Assembly: GCA_017939945.1 (NCBI GenBank)
Contig: JAGAZS010000265.1
Location: forward strand, 1-10,541
Direction: 5' to 3'
DNA: 10,541 nt
DNA from: Schwartzia sp. (in: firmicutes)
GTDB taxonomy: Bacteria > Bacillota > Negativicutes > Selenomonadales > Selenomonadaceae
In this document: positions 1 through 7,750 of the stretch, piece by piece
Layout of the letters: every line of letters begins with the position of its first letter
How positions within the stretch are numbered: position 1 is the first letter of the stretch
Notes under the pieces: model-generated
The model's database searches: none
What the model saw: only the letters and a program-made list of their open reading frames with translations
What the model was told of the DNA's origin: nothing
Position numbers and translations under genes: made by a program

Positions 1-792
1 AAAATCAAGAAGATGCGCCTCGACACGGCGCTCATTCCCGTCGAAGGTGGGATTGCTCCCGACGTTGGCGACGCCGATCTTTTCCTCCCCGCTTTCAAGA
101 ACAACACGCACCGCGTAGGCACCATTCGCGGGGCAGGCCTCGCCTTTCGGCGGCAAAAGGTTCGCCGTCGGAAATCCCAAAGTCCGCCCACGCTCGTCGC
201 CGTGGACGACGACACCCGCCATCGAGAAGGGCCGCCCCAGAAGCTCGCCGGCCAGCCGCACGTCGCCCTCAGAGAGCAGGGCGCGAATCCGCGTGCTCGA
301 AACCGTTTTCCCCGCATAGGAAAGCAGCGACATCTTCTCGACGTGAAAGCACATTTCTTTTCCCTTCGCGGCGAGAAATTCCGGCGTGCCGCGCCCGCCC
401 GCGCCGAAAGAAAAATTCTCCCCGACAACCACCATTCGCGGGTCGAGAGTTTCGACGAGACGCGAGAGAAAATCCTCCGCCGGAAGCAAAGCCAGCTCTT
501 TTGTGAACGACTCCTCGATTACGAAATCAACGCCGAGGGACGCAAACACACGGCACCGTTCCTCCGGCGAGGAAAGGGACGGCGGCACACGGTCCGGCGC
601 GAGCACGGACAGAGGATGATTTTGAAAGGTAAAGACGACGCAGGGAACGCCCGTGTCCTGCGCCAGCGACACGGCGCGGGAGAGCAAATCCCGATGCCCG
701 ATGTGCACGCCGTCGAAAGTTCCGACGGCGACGACGCAGCCCCGCACTTCACGCGCATTTTGCGTGTCGGAAAGCCGCCCAAGGATTTTCAC
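1..792 (-). CDS. ribF: Bifunctional riboflavin kinase/FAD synthetase, C-terminus cut by window edge
   Basis: Converts riboflavin to FMN and FMN to FAD with ATP in the cytosol. My translation from 792 downward is open for 264 codons to base 1 with no stop, so the last roughly 50 residues lie outside the window. The N-terminal nucleotidyltransferase (FAD synthetase) domain shows GTFDGVHIGH at residues 24-33 and the SSTRIR motif at about 165-170. The riboflavin-kinase domain begins near 185 and shows GRTLGFPTAN at 202-211, NVGSNPTF at 243-250 and VEAHLLDF at the cut. The start is GTG, chosen because GGAGG lies 8 nt upstream and the protein then begins MKILGRLSD. It follows truB by 18 bp and is the last gene seen of the minus-strand operon. 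No FMN riboswitch is visible before it, so expression probably comes from operon read-through. Identification is secure from the motifs. Confidence 0.96.
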   Translation of the reverse strand, partial: MKILGRLSDTQNAREVRGCVVAVGTFDGVHIGHRDLLSRAVSLAQDTGVPCVVFTFQNHPLSVLAPDRVPPSLSSPEERCRVFASLGVDFVIEESFTKELALLPAEDFLSRLVETLDPRMVVVGENFSFGAGGRGTPEFLAAKGKEMCFHVEKMSLLSYAGKTVSSTRIRALLSEGDVRLAGELLGRPFSMAGVVVHGDERGRTLGFPTANLLPPKGEACPANGAYAVRVVLESGEEKIGVANVGSNPTFDGNERRVEAHLLDF

Positions 793-810
793 GCGCCGCG
801 CCTCCTTTCG

Positions 811-1686
811 TTATAATTTATATACTTTCTCCGGCGACAGCGACGCCGGCATTTCCTCGTATCGTCCGATTCCCAGGAACGCGCCGCCGGAAAATACCGC
901 CAGCGGGCCCGCCATCCCCGAAAGCCCCTCGATATGCGTGGGCAATCCGTTCAGGAACGCTTTGGTTCTCGCTTCCGGCAAATCATAATGCGTTAAATGG
1001 CCGAGATATCTTTCCGGCGGCTCCACCGCATTTTCGCCGAGCGCCGAAAGTTCTTCCGGCGTGTGCGCGTACTCCAGCGCAAAATCCCCGACGCGGGTCC
1101 GCACCAGAAAGGACATCGTCGCGGGAACGCCCGCCGCCCGCCCGAGGTCGCGGCAAATTGAGCGGATATAAGTCCCCTTCGAGCAGTCGATATCGAGCAG
1201 CAATGTTTTTTCCGCGTCGCGCCGCGCCAAGACGTCAAGACGGTAGATCACGACCTTGCGCGAAGGGATCTCGACGGCCTCGTTTTTTCGCGCGAGGTCG
1301 CAGGCGCGCCGCCCGCCGATCTTCACGGCGGAATAGACCGGCGGCGTCTGCATGATTTCGCCGGTCAAAGAGCGCACCGCGCGTGCGACCGTTTTTTCGT
1401 CCGGCATGGGAGCGTCGCTTCGCTCGACAATCTCGCCGAGGTCGTCGCCGCTGTCGGTCTCGACACCGAAGCGCAGCTCCGCGCGGTAGGATTTCCGCGT
1501 GCCGCCCACGTATTCGAGCAGCCGCGTCGCGCGACCGACGGCAATCGGCAGAACGCCCGCCGCGCCGGGATCCAGCGTGCCCGCGTGCCCCGCTTTTTTC
1601 AGCCCGAGCACGCGGCGAACGCAGCCCACCGCGTCATGGGAGCTCATGCCGGGCGGCTTCAGGAAGTTTATGAATCCGTCAAGCAC
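811..1686 (-). CDS. truB: tRNA pseudouridine(55) synthase TruB
   Basis: Isomerises U55 to pseudouridine in the T-loop of elongator tRNAs; the family also acts as a tRNA folding chaperone. The 291-aa product has the expected length. It opens with GFINFLKPPGMSSHDAV, typical of the family. The catalytic motif GHAGTLDPGAAGVL is present with the nucleophile at Asp39. The motif YSAVKIGGRRA and the segment KGTYIRSICRDLG follow, and a short C-terminal PUA-like segment (about 240-291, ending FLGIGRYEEMPASLSPEKVY) completes the protein. The start is GTG with AAGGGG about 10 nt upstream. An ATG just before it is out of frame. The gene sits 83 bp after nrnA, across an imperfect inverted repeat, and 18 bp before ribF. 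The truB-ribF pairing is the normal Firmicute arrangement. Confidence 0.96.
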   Translation of the reverse strand: MLDGFINFLKPPGMSSHDAVGCVRRVLGLKKAGHAGTLDPGAAGVLPIAVGRATRLLEYVGGTRKSYRAELRFGVETDSGDDLGEIVERSDAPMPDEKTVARAVRSLTGEIMQTPPVYSAVKIGGRRACDLARKNEAVEIPSRKVVIYRLDVLARRDAEKTLLLDIDCSKGTYIRSICRDLGRAAGVPATMSFLVRTRVGDFALEYAHTPEELSALGENAVEPPERYLGHLTHYDLPEARTKAFLNGLPTHIEGLSGMAGPLAVFSGGAFLGIGRYEEMPASLSPEKVYKL

Positions 1687-1708
1687 CGATGCATCCCCTT
1701 TTTCTTTT

Positions 1709-1770
1709 AGAGTGAGGAGTTAAGCGTGAAGATATTACGATATCTATCTCCACTCCCCACTATCCACTCT
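1709..1770. repeat. Imperfect inverted repeat between nrnA and truB
   Basis: The AGAGTG start at 1709-1714 mirrors CACTCT at 1765-1770, and the two arms of about 26 nt approach each other around a GATATT/GATATC centre. Several arm differences are A versus G. In the minus-strand (mRNA) orientation these become G-U pairs, so the hairpin is better formed in the operon transcript than on the other strand. The outer arm overlaps the nrnA stop codon. No T-run follows in the transcript direction, so it is unlikely to be a simple intrinsic terminator. It could be an mRNA processing or stabilising hairpin, or a small dispersed repeat. Confidence 0.55.
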
Positions 1771-2711
1771 TACTTCAGCACTTCGCCCAGCGCTTCCAGT
1801 ACGTCCTTTTTCGCTTCGGCCAGCGGCTTCCTGATTGGGAAGCCCGCCGCTCGGATGTGGCCGCCGCCGCCGAATTTCATCGCGACCTTGCTGACGTCGA
1901 GCCCCTTGGAGCGGACGCTGACACGGCAGAAATTCTCGTCCATGCACTTGATCAGCACGGCGATCTCGACACCCTCGATCACGCGCACGAAGTCGATGAA
2001 GCCTTCCGTCGTTTCCAGGGACGTGGCCAGATCTTTGTCGAGGTACAGCCCCGCGACGCGCCCGCCGTAGGAAAGCTCCATGGTCTGGAGCGCAGCCGCC
2101 TGACCGCGCACGATGGATTCCGGTTTTTCCTCCAGTGATTCGGACACCTGCTCCGGGCGAACGCCCGCTTCGAGCAGCCGCGCCGCCGCGCGCATGGTTT
2201 CGGGGCGCGTGTTCGAGAACTTGAAGAATCCCGTGTCCGTCGCCATGCCCGTGTAGAGCGACGTCGCGATTTCCGGCGTAAAGTCCCCGCCCAGATGGTC
2301 GACAATCTCGAAAATCATTTCCGAGGCCGCCGCACGGTTGTCATTGTAAAGGAAATCGGCTTTCCCGTCGTTGGAGATATGATGGTCGATATTCAGCACC
2401 GGCAGCCCTTCCGCCGCTTTCGCGACTTCGCCGATGCGGTCGAGGCTCGTATCGAGGATCACCAGCAGCTCGGCGTCGGCTTTTTTCCCTTCCTCCGGAC
2501 GGACGATCCTGTCGTAGCCCGGCAGGAACGAAAGATTTTTCGGCAGCTTGTCGTCGATCATGACGGTCACGGTTTTCCCCCTGCCGCGCAAAAACGCAGA
2601 TAGCCCCAGCACCGAGCCGACGGCGTCGCCGTCGGGATTGACATGGGCCGTGATCAGGAGTTTTTTCGCCGCCATCAGCTTTTCGGCGGCCTGCTCCATC
2701 GTGATATTCAT
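1770..2711 (-). CDS. nrnA: Bifunctional oligoribonuclease / pAp phosphatase, DHH family
   Basis: Degrades RNA oligonucleotides of 2-5 nt and dephosphorylates 3',5'-pAp in the cytosol; Firmicutes use it in place of Orn. The 313-aa product matches the family length. The N-terminal DHH domain shows HVNPDGDAVGS (about residues 23-33), LDTS (86-89), the signature DHH at 109-111 within NIDHHISN, and GMATDTGFFKFSNT. The C-terminal DHHA1 domain ends with GGGGH at 281-285. The metal-binding Asp and His residues all appear present. Its ATG overlaps the rbfA stop by 4 nt (ATGA), which implies translational coupling. A GGCGGGGAA-type RBS lies inside the end of rbfA. This position between rbfA and truB is conserved in many Firmicutes. 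Confidence 0.94.
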   Translation of the reverse strand: MNITMEQAAEKLMAAKKLLITAHVNPDGDAVGSVLGLSAFLRGRGKTVTVMIDDKLPKNLSFLPGYDRIVRPEEGKKADAELLVILDTSLDRIGEVAKAAEGLPVLNIDHHISNDGKADFLYNDNRAAASEMIFEIVDHLGGDFTPEIATSLYTGMATDTGFFKFSNTRPETMRAAARLLEAGVRPEQVSESLEEKPESIVRGQAAALQTMELSYGGRVAGLYLDKDLATSLETTEGFIDFVRVIEGVEIAVLIKCMDENFCRVSVRSKGLDVSKVAMKFGGGGHIRAAGFPIRKPLAEAKKDVLEALGEVLK

Positions 2712-3082
2712 TCCGTTTCCCCGCCTTTCTTTTCCTGTTCTTCCTTCTGCACGCGCAGCAGGAGCTCCTGGATATGCGCACTGTACGCCATCGTGTCGTC
2801 CATCTCCAGCGAGAGCTCCGGCGTGTAGCGGAGCCGTACGCGATGCCCGACCTCGCGGCGGATGAATCCCAGCGAACGGTTCAGTCCGCGCAGGGAGTCC
2901 GCCATCTGCTCGTCGGTCCCCATCAGGCTCACATATACCCGCGCCGAACGCAGATCGCTGGTCACATGCACCCGCGTAACCGTCACGAACCCGACGCGCG
3001 GGTCCTTGAGGTCCTCCAAAATGATCTTGCTGATCTCCTGCTTCATTAACTCCTGCACGCGTTCCATGCGCAGTTGCCCCAT
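2708..3082 (-). CDS. rbfA: 30S ribosome-binding factor RbfA
   Basis: Binds the 30S subunit near 16S rRNA helix 1 during late maturation and is important for cold growth in known homologues. The product is 124 aa, close to the usual size, and forms one KH-like domain. Typical segments are the start RMERVQELMKQEISKII, LKDPRVGFVTVTRVHVTSDLRSARVYVS in the middle, and LRYTPELSLEMDDT near residues 84-97. The tail (about 110-124) is Lys/Glu-rich. The ATG at 3082 has GGAAG about 10 nt upstream. It lies 87 bp after infB, across a hairpin, and its stop overlaps the nrnA start. The infB-rbfA-truB neighbourhood supports the call. Confidence 0.95.
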   Translation of the reverse strand: MGQLRMERVQELMKQEISKIILEDLKDPRVGFVTVTRVHVTSDLRSARVYVSLMGTDEQMADSLRGLNRSLGFIRREVGHRVRLRYTPELSLEMDDTMAYSAHIQELLLRVQKEEQEKKGGETE

Positions 3083-3100
3083 GATTTTTTCTTCCTTCCT

Positions 3101-3160
3101 AAAAACAAAACCGCGAACGCTCCGCCGTTGGAAAACGGCAACACGTCCGCGGGCAGCGTT
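3101..3160 (-). terminator. Possible attenuator hairpin between infB and rbfA
   Basis: In the transcript direction the 87-bp gap carries an outer stem AACGCT/AGCGTT (3155-3160 with 3116-3121). This encloses a perfect 6-bp inner stem GCCGTT-TTCC-AACGGC (3124-3139). Next come CGCGG and a T-rich tract TTTTGTTTTT (3101-3110). The T-tract lies about 5 nt beyond the outer stem, so the structure is a weak or partial intrinsic terminator at best. It could lower expression of rbfA and later genes relative to infB. Inference from sequence only. Confidence 0.4.
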
Positions 3161-3169
3161 TCCTAAAAC

Positions 3170-5932
3170 TTAATTTTCCTTCTGTTCCGCCGCGGCGTTG
3201 ACCTCGGCGATGGACGTCTCGATTTCTTCCATCTCGTAAACTTCGAGGATGTCGCCCTCGCGGAAATCGCGGTAATCCTTCAGCGTCAGGCCGCATTCGT
3301 AGCCCGCCGCGACTTCCTTGACGTCGTCCTTGAAACGCCGCAGGGAATCCAGCTCGCCGTCGAACACGACGATATGGTCGCGGATGATGCGGACCTTGGA
3401 ATTGTTCGTGATCTTGCCTTCGAGCACATAGCAGCCCGCGACGAGAACCTTCGAGAATTTCATGACCTGACGGATCTCGACCTTGCCGCTGATGACTTCT
3501 TTGTATTTCGGCGCACGCAAGCCGGACATGGCCGCCTTGACGTCGTTCAGCGCGTCGTAAATGACCTGGTAGGTGCGGATGTCGATCTTCTCGGCGTCCG
3601 CCGCCCTGCGCGCGTTCGCGTCGGGGCGCACATTGAACGCGATGATCAGCGCGTTGGACGCAGCCGCCAGCATGACGTCGGACTCGCTGACCGCGCCGAC
3701 GCCGGAATGCACGATGCTGACGCGCACTTCCTCGTTCTTGTTCAGCGCGAGCAGCGATCCTGTCAGCGCCTCGACGGATCCCTGCACGTCCGCCTTGATG
3801 ACGATGTTCAGGTCCTTGATATGGCCTTCCTGGATCTGATGGAACAAATCGTCGAGGGAGACCTTCTTGGACTTCATCAGCTCCGTGCGCTGCTTCTCGA
3901 TGCGCTTCTCCGCGATGGCGCGGACGAGCTTCTCATCCAATGCCGCCAGCTCGTCGCCCGCCTCAGGCACGTCGGAAAGTCCGAGCACCTCGACAGGCAT
4001 GGACGGCGGCGCTTTCTTGACGTTCTCGCCGCGGTCGTTGATCATCGCGCGGACCTTGCCGTAGGTCGTGCCCGCGACGATGGAATCGCCGATGCGGAGC
4101 GTACCGTTCTGCACCAGCACCGTCGCCACCGGACCGCGCCCCTTGTCGAGCTGCGCCTCGATGATGACGCCCCGGGCTTCGCGGTTCGGGTTCGCCTTCA
4201 GCTCCTGCACTTCGGCGACGAGCAGGATCGTCTCCAGCAGATCGTTGATGCCGATCTCTTTTTTCGCGGAAACCGGAACCATGATGACGTCGCCGCCCCA
4301 TTCCTCCGGCACCAGCTCATGCTCGGCGAGCTGCTGCTTGACGTGGTCCGGGTTCGCGCCCGGCTTGTCGATCTTGTTGATCGCGACGATGATCGGCACA
4401 TTCGCCGATTTCGCGTGGTTGATTGCCTCGATGGTCTGCGGCATCACGCCGTCGTCGGCAGCGACGACGAGGATCGCGATATCCGTGACCTGAGCGCCGC
4501 GCGCGCGCATCGCCGTGAAGGCCTCATGGCCCGGCGTGTCGAGGAACACGATTTTCTTGCCCTGGCAGTTGACCTGATAAGCGCCGATGTGCTGGGTGAT
4601 GCCGCCGGCCTCGCCGCGCGCCACCGAGCTTTTGCGAATCACGTCGAGCAGCGACGTCTTGCCGTGGTCGACGTGACCCATGACCGTGACCACCGGCGGA
4701 CGAAGCACCAGCGTCTTCGGGTCGTCCTCGATGACCGGGATTTCCGTCAGATCGACCTCCGGCGGCAATGCCTCGACAGTCACGCCGAACTCGCTGGCGA
4801 CCAGCTCCGCCGTGTCGTAGTCGATTTCCTGATTGATGGTGGCCACCGAGCCCATCAGGAACAATTTCTTGATAATGTCCGCCGCCGTGCAGCTCATCTT
4901 GCTGGCAAGGTCGCGCACCGCAATCGTCTCGCCGATCTTGATATGGGTCGGGCGGGCGATCTCCACCTTCTGCGGCTGCTGGGGCTGGTTCTTGTTCTTG
5001 CGGTTCTTCCTGCCCGGACGGTTCTCGTTCCGGTTGAAGCCGCCGTTGTTGAAATTCCCGCTGTTGCTGTTCCTGCGGTCGTCGCGGTTGTTCTTCCCGC
5101 CGCGCTTGCCGCCGAAATTGCCGTTGTCGCGGTTCCGACGGTTGCCGTCGTTTCCGCCCGCGCGCCGATTCCCGCCGTCGCCGCCGGGATGACGATTCCC
5201 TTCATTCCCGCCGCCTGCGTGACGATTCGCGTCATTGCCGCCGAAATTGTTCCGGCGGTTTTGGCTTTGGTTGTTGTTTCCCGTGTTCTGCTGCGGACGG
5301 CCCGCGACGGCACCTTGCATATGTCCGTTCCTTTCCCCCGTCGAACGATTCTCTCCGCCTGGCTGCGCGGAGCGGCGTTCGTTTTGTTGCTGTGCAAGCT
5401 TTTGCGCTTCCTGCTGCTGGCGTGCTCGCGCTTCTTCCTCGCGGCGCGCCGCTTCGGCTCTTTCCTGCGCGCGCCGTTTTTCCTCTTCGGCGCGGCGAAG
5501 CTCGGCTTCCCGTGCCTGCGCCTGTGCCTCGACGCGTTCCGCCAACGCTTTCGCCTCCGCCGCGGCGCGCTCCTCAGCTTCCTTAGCCGCGCGCACATCC
5601 GCCGCGCGCACGATGCGCCGCACCGATCCCGGCGTAATCTCCATCGCCCTCGCCGGCGGTCTCGCGCCGGGACGCTGCTGCTCCCGCTGCGGTTTTTGCC
5701 TCTGCGTTTGCTGTTCACGCGCCGGCGGTTTCGCCGCGGGCTTTTCCTTTATTTCCGGCTTGCCCGCGGGCGCTCCGCCGCCTTTTTTCCCCAAAGCCTC
5801 TTCCACGATCGCCCGTTCCTTGTCGCCGACGCTCGCAAAATGATTTTTGACCTCGTGCCCGTGCTGGGTCAGGATTTTCATGATATTTTTGCTGTCCGTC
5901 TTGAGTTCCTTCGCCAATTCGTAGACTCTCAT
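3170..5932 (-). CDS. infB: Translation initiation factor IF-2
   Basis: GTPase that brings initiator fMet-tRNA to the 30S and promotes subunit joining. I start it at ATG 5932 (MRVYELAKELKTDSKNIMKIL), which has GGAGGTG about 6 nt upstream and gives 920 aa. A longer in-frame start at 6052 would sit inside ylxQ and lacks family sequence. Domain order: IF2_N (1-50); a Pro/Gln linker; an Ala/Glu/Arg-rich probable coiled coil (about 108-190); an Asn/Gly/Arg-rich low-complexity stretch (about 195-315); a second IF2_N (about 325-390); then the G domain with GHVDHGKT at 419-426, GGITQHIG at 443-450, DTPGH at 465-469, NKID at 519-522 and SAKK at 555-558. Domains II, III and IV run to the C-terminus. ATGA overlap with ylxQ suggests coupling. 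The long disordered N-region is at the large end for the family. Confidence 0.97.
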   Translation of the reverse strand: MRVYELAKELKTDSKNIMKILTQHGHEVKNHFASVGDKERAIVEEALGKKGGGAPAGKPEIKEKPAAKPPAREQQTQRQKPQREQQRPGARPPARAMEITPGSVRRIVRAADVRAAKEAEERAAAEAKALAERVEAQAQAREAELRRAEEEKRRAQERAEAARREEEARARQQQEAQKLAQQQNERRSAQPGGENRSTGERNGHMQGAVAGRPQQNTGNNNQSQNRRNNFGGNDANRHAGGGNEGNRHPGGDGGNRRAGGNDGNRRNRDNGNFGGKRGGKNNRDDRRNSNSGNFNNGGFNRNENRPGRKNRKNKNQPQQPQKVEIARPTHIKIGETIAVRDLASKMSCTAADIIKKLFLMGSVATINQEIDYDTAELVASEFGVTVEALPPEVDLTEIPVIEDDPKTLVLRPPVVTVMGHVDHGKTSLLDVIRKSSVARGEAGGITQHIGAYQVNCQGKKIVFLDTPGHEAFTAMRARGAQVTDIAILVVAADDGVMPQTIEAINHAKSANVPIIVAINKIDKPGANPDHVKQQLAEHELVPEEWGGDVIMVPVSAKKEIGINDLLETILLVAEVQELKANPNREARGVIIEAQLDKGRGPVATVLVQNGTLRIGDSIVAGTTYGKVRAMINDRGENVKKAPPSMPVEVLGLSDVPEAGDELAALDEKLVRAIAEKRIEKQRTELMKSKKVSLDDLFHQIQEGHIKDLNIVIKADVQGSVEALTGSLLALNKNEEVRVSIVHSGVGAVSESDVMLAAASNALIIAFNVRPDANARRAADAEKIDIRTYQVIYDALNDVKAAMSGLRAPKYKEVISGKVEIRQVMKFSKVLVAGCYVLEGKITNNSKVRIIRDHIVVFDGELDSLRRFKDDVKEVAAGYECGLTLKDYRDFREGDILEVYEMEEIETSIAEVNAAAEQKEN

Positions 5933-6273
5933 TGCCCCACCTCCGAATTCCTTGCCACGCATCCCGCCGTCGGCCGAAGCTTTTCCCCGAGCGCCCTGGC
6001 AAACCCTTCGTCCAGAAGAGCCGCCGCCGCCCGGTACTCCTTGCCGAGGCATTGCCCCAGCGCGTCCTTCGTGAGCCGCGTATATACGGGAATGCCTTTC
6101 GCCGCAGCTTCTTTCATCATCGTCTCTTTGAAACGTTCGGAAGCGTCCTCCGCCACGATCAACGCCTTCACCTTTCCGGCGGCGATCGCCTTTTGGATCG
6201 CGAATTCTCCGGACGCCGTCTTGCCCGCGCGCTGCGCCATGCCAAGCAAGCCCTCGATCTTCTTTGCTTCCAT
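5929..6273 (-). CDS. ylxQ: L7Ae-family RNA-binding protein YlxQ
   Basis: Small ribosomal protein L7Ae/L30e-fold protein of 114 aa, encoded between ylxR and infB in Firmicutes and expected to bind kink-turn-like RNA. It begins EAKKIEGLLGMAQRAGKTASGEFAIQKAIAAGKVKALIVAEDAS, the characteristic N-terminal half of the family with the Gly-Lys-rich RNA-contact loop. The usual ETxxxxxxKAAAxxIPVY-like middle is also present (KETMMKEAAAKGIPVY). It starts 5 nt after the ylxR stop, with only a weak GGGG upstream, so translation is probably coupled. Its TGA overlaps the infB ATG. The precise cellular role is not established for this family member. Confidence 0.88.
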   Translation of the reverse strand: MEAKKIEGLLGMAQRAGKTASGEFAIQKAIAAGKVKALIVAEDASERFKETMMKEAAAKGIPVYTRLTKDALGQCLGKEYRAAAALLDEGFARALGEKLRPTAGCVARNSEVGQ

Positions 6274-6278
6274 CTATA

Positions 6279-6554
6279 TCAAGTCCCCGCCGGGAACATT
6301 TCCGCCCGGAGCGTTTCCAGTATTTCCGCGCTTACCGGCCCCTGGAACGCTTTCTCGAAACGCTTTCGCTTCACCGCCGCGTCAAAGCATTCCGGCTTGT
6401 GGCAGACATACGCGCCGCGCCCCGGCATCTTGCCCTTGAAGTCCACCGAAAAGACTCCCTCCGGGCTGCGCACGATCCGCACAAGCTCCTTTTTCGGATG
6501 CACGGTCTGGCAGCCGATACAAAGCCGCTCCGGCGTTTTTTTCCGGACCGTCAT
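6279..6554 (-). CDS. ylxR: YlxR (DUF448) RNA-binding protein
   Basis: Product of 91 aa. It has the family hallmarks RLCIGCQ (Cys12, Cys15), KKELVRIVR, the GRGAYVC segment (residues 45-51), and a second cysteine pair, Cys51 and Cys56, in CHKPEC. The fold is a small RNA-binding domain. The Bacillus subtilis homologue has been linked to RNase P and renamed RnpM. The ATG shares one base with the nusA stop (TAATG), a strong sign of translational coupling. Position between nusA and ylxQ is the conserved Firmicute arrangement. The Cys pairs could bind a metal, although this is not required in all homologues. Confidence 0.93.
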   Translation of the reverse strand: MTVRKKTPERLCIGCQTVHPKKELVRIVRSPEGVFSVDFKGKMPGRGAYVCHKPECFDAAVKRKRFEKAFQGPVSAEILETLRAEMFPAGT

Positions 6555-7717
6555 TAAACCTCATCGCCTTCCACCGAGAAGGATTCCTCGCCCGTGACTT
6601 CGACGACGGACATGTTCTCGTCCGGTTCTTCATCCGCCGCCTGGGATTCGCTCTTGATGTCGATCTTCCATCCGGTCAGTTTCGCCGCGAGCCGCGCGTT
6701 CTGCCCTTCCTTGCCGATGGCGAGGGAAAGCTGGTTGTCCGGCACGACCACCCGCGACGCCTTTTCCGCCTCGTTGACCGCCACGGAAACGACCTTCGCC
6801 GGGCTCAACGCATTCGCGATATAATGCGCGGGATCTTCGTTCCACTTCACGATGTCGATTTTCTCGTTGCGAAGCTCCGTGACCACCGCCTGCACGCGCA
6901 TCCCCTTGTGACCGACGCAGGAGCCGACGGGATCGACGTCCGCGTCCTTCGAGAATACGGCGATTTTCGAGCGCATGCCCGGCTCGCGCGCCACCGACTT
7001 GATCTCCACGATGCCGTCGTAAATTTCCGGCACTTCCAGCTCGAACAGCCGTTTCAGCAGCCCCGGATGGGTGCGCGAAACGGAAACCTGCGGCCCCTTC
7101 GAGGTGCGACGGACTTCGAGGATATACGCCTTGACGCGGTCCCCGTACTTGTAAATCTCGCCCTCGATTTGCTCCGACGCCGTCAGCACCGCCTCCGTCC
7201 GTCCGAGGTCGATAAAAACGGTGCGGTTCTCGACACGCTGCACGGTTCCCGTCACGATGTCGCTGGAACGTCCCGAGAACTCGTCGTAAATATTGCCGCG
7301 CTCCGCCTCGCGAATCCGCTGCACCACGACCTGCTTCGCCGTCTGCGCCGCGATCCGTCCGAAATTCGCCGGCGTCACCTCGATTTCCAGCACGTCGCCT
7401 TCCTCGTAATCGGGGTCGATAGCCTGGGCGTCCGCCAGCGCCATTTCCATCACCGGATCGGTCAGGTCCTTCACGACGGTCTTGTGCGCGTAGACGTGGA
7501 ACTCTCCCGTCTCGCGGTCAATCTGCACATGCGCGTTCTGCTCCGAACCGAAGTTCCGGCGATACGCGGAAATCAGAGCCGCCTCGATGGCGTCGAACAG
7601 AACGTCCGGCGCGATGCCCTTCTCTTTCGCCAGATCGTTGATCGCCGTCATGAATTCCTTGGCGCGATCGAACTCCTGCACTTTCTTCTTGCCTTTTCCC
7701 CTGCTTCTCTTGATCAA
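6554..7717 (-). CDS. nusA: Transcription termination/antitermination factor NusA
   Basis: Binds RNA polymerase and nascent RNA and modulates pausing, termination and antitermination. The 387-aa product has an N-terminal RNAP-binding domain (about 12-145), an S1 domain (about 153-217, beginning SDIVTGTVQRV and ending VSVSRTHPGLL), KH1 with GHKG at 269-272, and KH2 with GKEG at 335-338. An acidic tail of about 30 residues follows KH2. It lacks the extra acidic repeats of gammaproteobacterial NusA. The start is a rare TTG, supported by GGAGG 8 nt upstream. An internal ATG at residue 23 has no good RBS but would remove a basic N-terminal extension (KRSRGKGKKK). It lies 33 bp after rimP. Confidence 0.96.
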   Translation of the reverse strand: MIKRSRGKGKKKVQEFDRAKEFMTAINDLAKEKGIAPDVLFDAIEAALISAYRRNFGSEQNAHVQIDRETGEFHVYAHKTVVKDLTDPVMEMALADAQAIDPDYEEGDVLEIEVTPANFGRIAAQTAKQVVVQRIREAERGNIYDEFSGRSSDIVTGTVQRVENRTVFIDLGRTEAVLTASEQIEGEIYKYGDRVKAYILEVRRTSKGPQVSVSRTHPGLLKRLFELEVPEIYDGIVEIKSVAREPGMRSKIAVFSKDADVDPVGSCVGHKGMRVQAVVTELRNEKIDIVKWNEDPAHYIANALSPAKVVSVAVNEAEKASRVVVPDNQLSLAIGKEGQNARLAAKLTGWKIDIKSESQAADEEPDENMSVVEVTGEESFSVEGDEV

Positions 7718-7750
7718 GATTGAATCCTCCCAAACGATTCATATTATATG

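Noticed and set aside
13..816. Plus-strand open frame opposite ribF
   Set aside because: Shadow frame. The minus strand carries all RibF motifs and is simply cut by the window edge.
5933..6052. N-terminally extended infB start at 6052
   Set aside because: The extra 40 residues overlap ylxQ and lack family similarity; the ATG at 5932 has a strong RBS and the canonical IF-2 N-terminus.
3374..6439. Very long open frame (over 1000 codons) on the plus strand opposite infB and ylxQ
   Set aside because: It is the mirror of GC-rich codon use in infB. The protein is composed of R/L/H/V-rich nonsense with no domain, while the minus strand encodes a full IF-2.
6824..7723. Plus-strand open frame opposite nusA, about 300 codons
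   Set aside because: Antisense shadow of nusA with no motif or RBS support; nusA is unambiguous.
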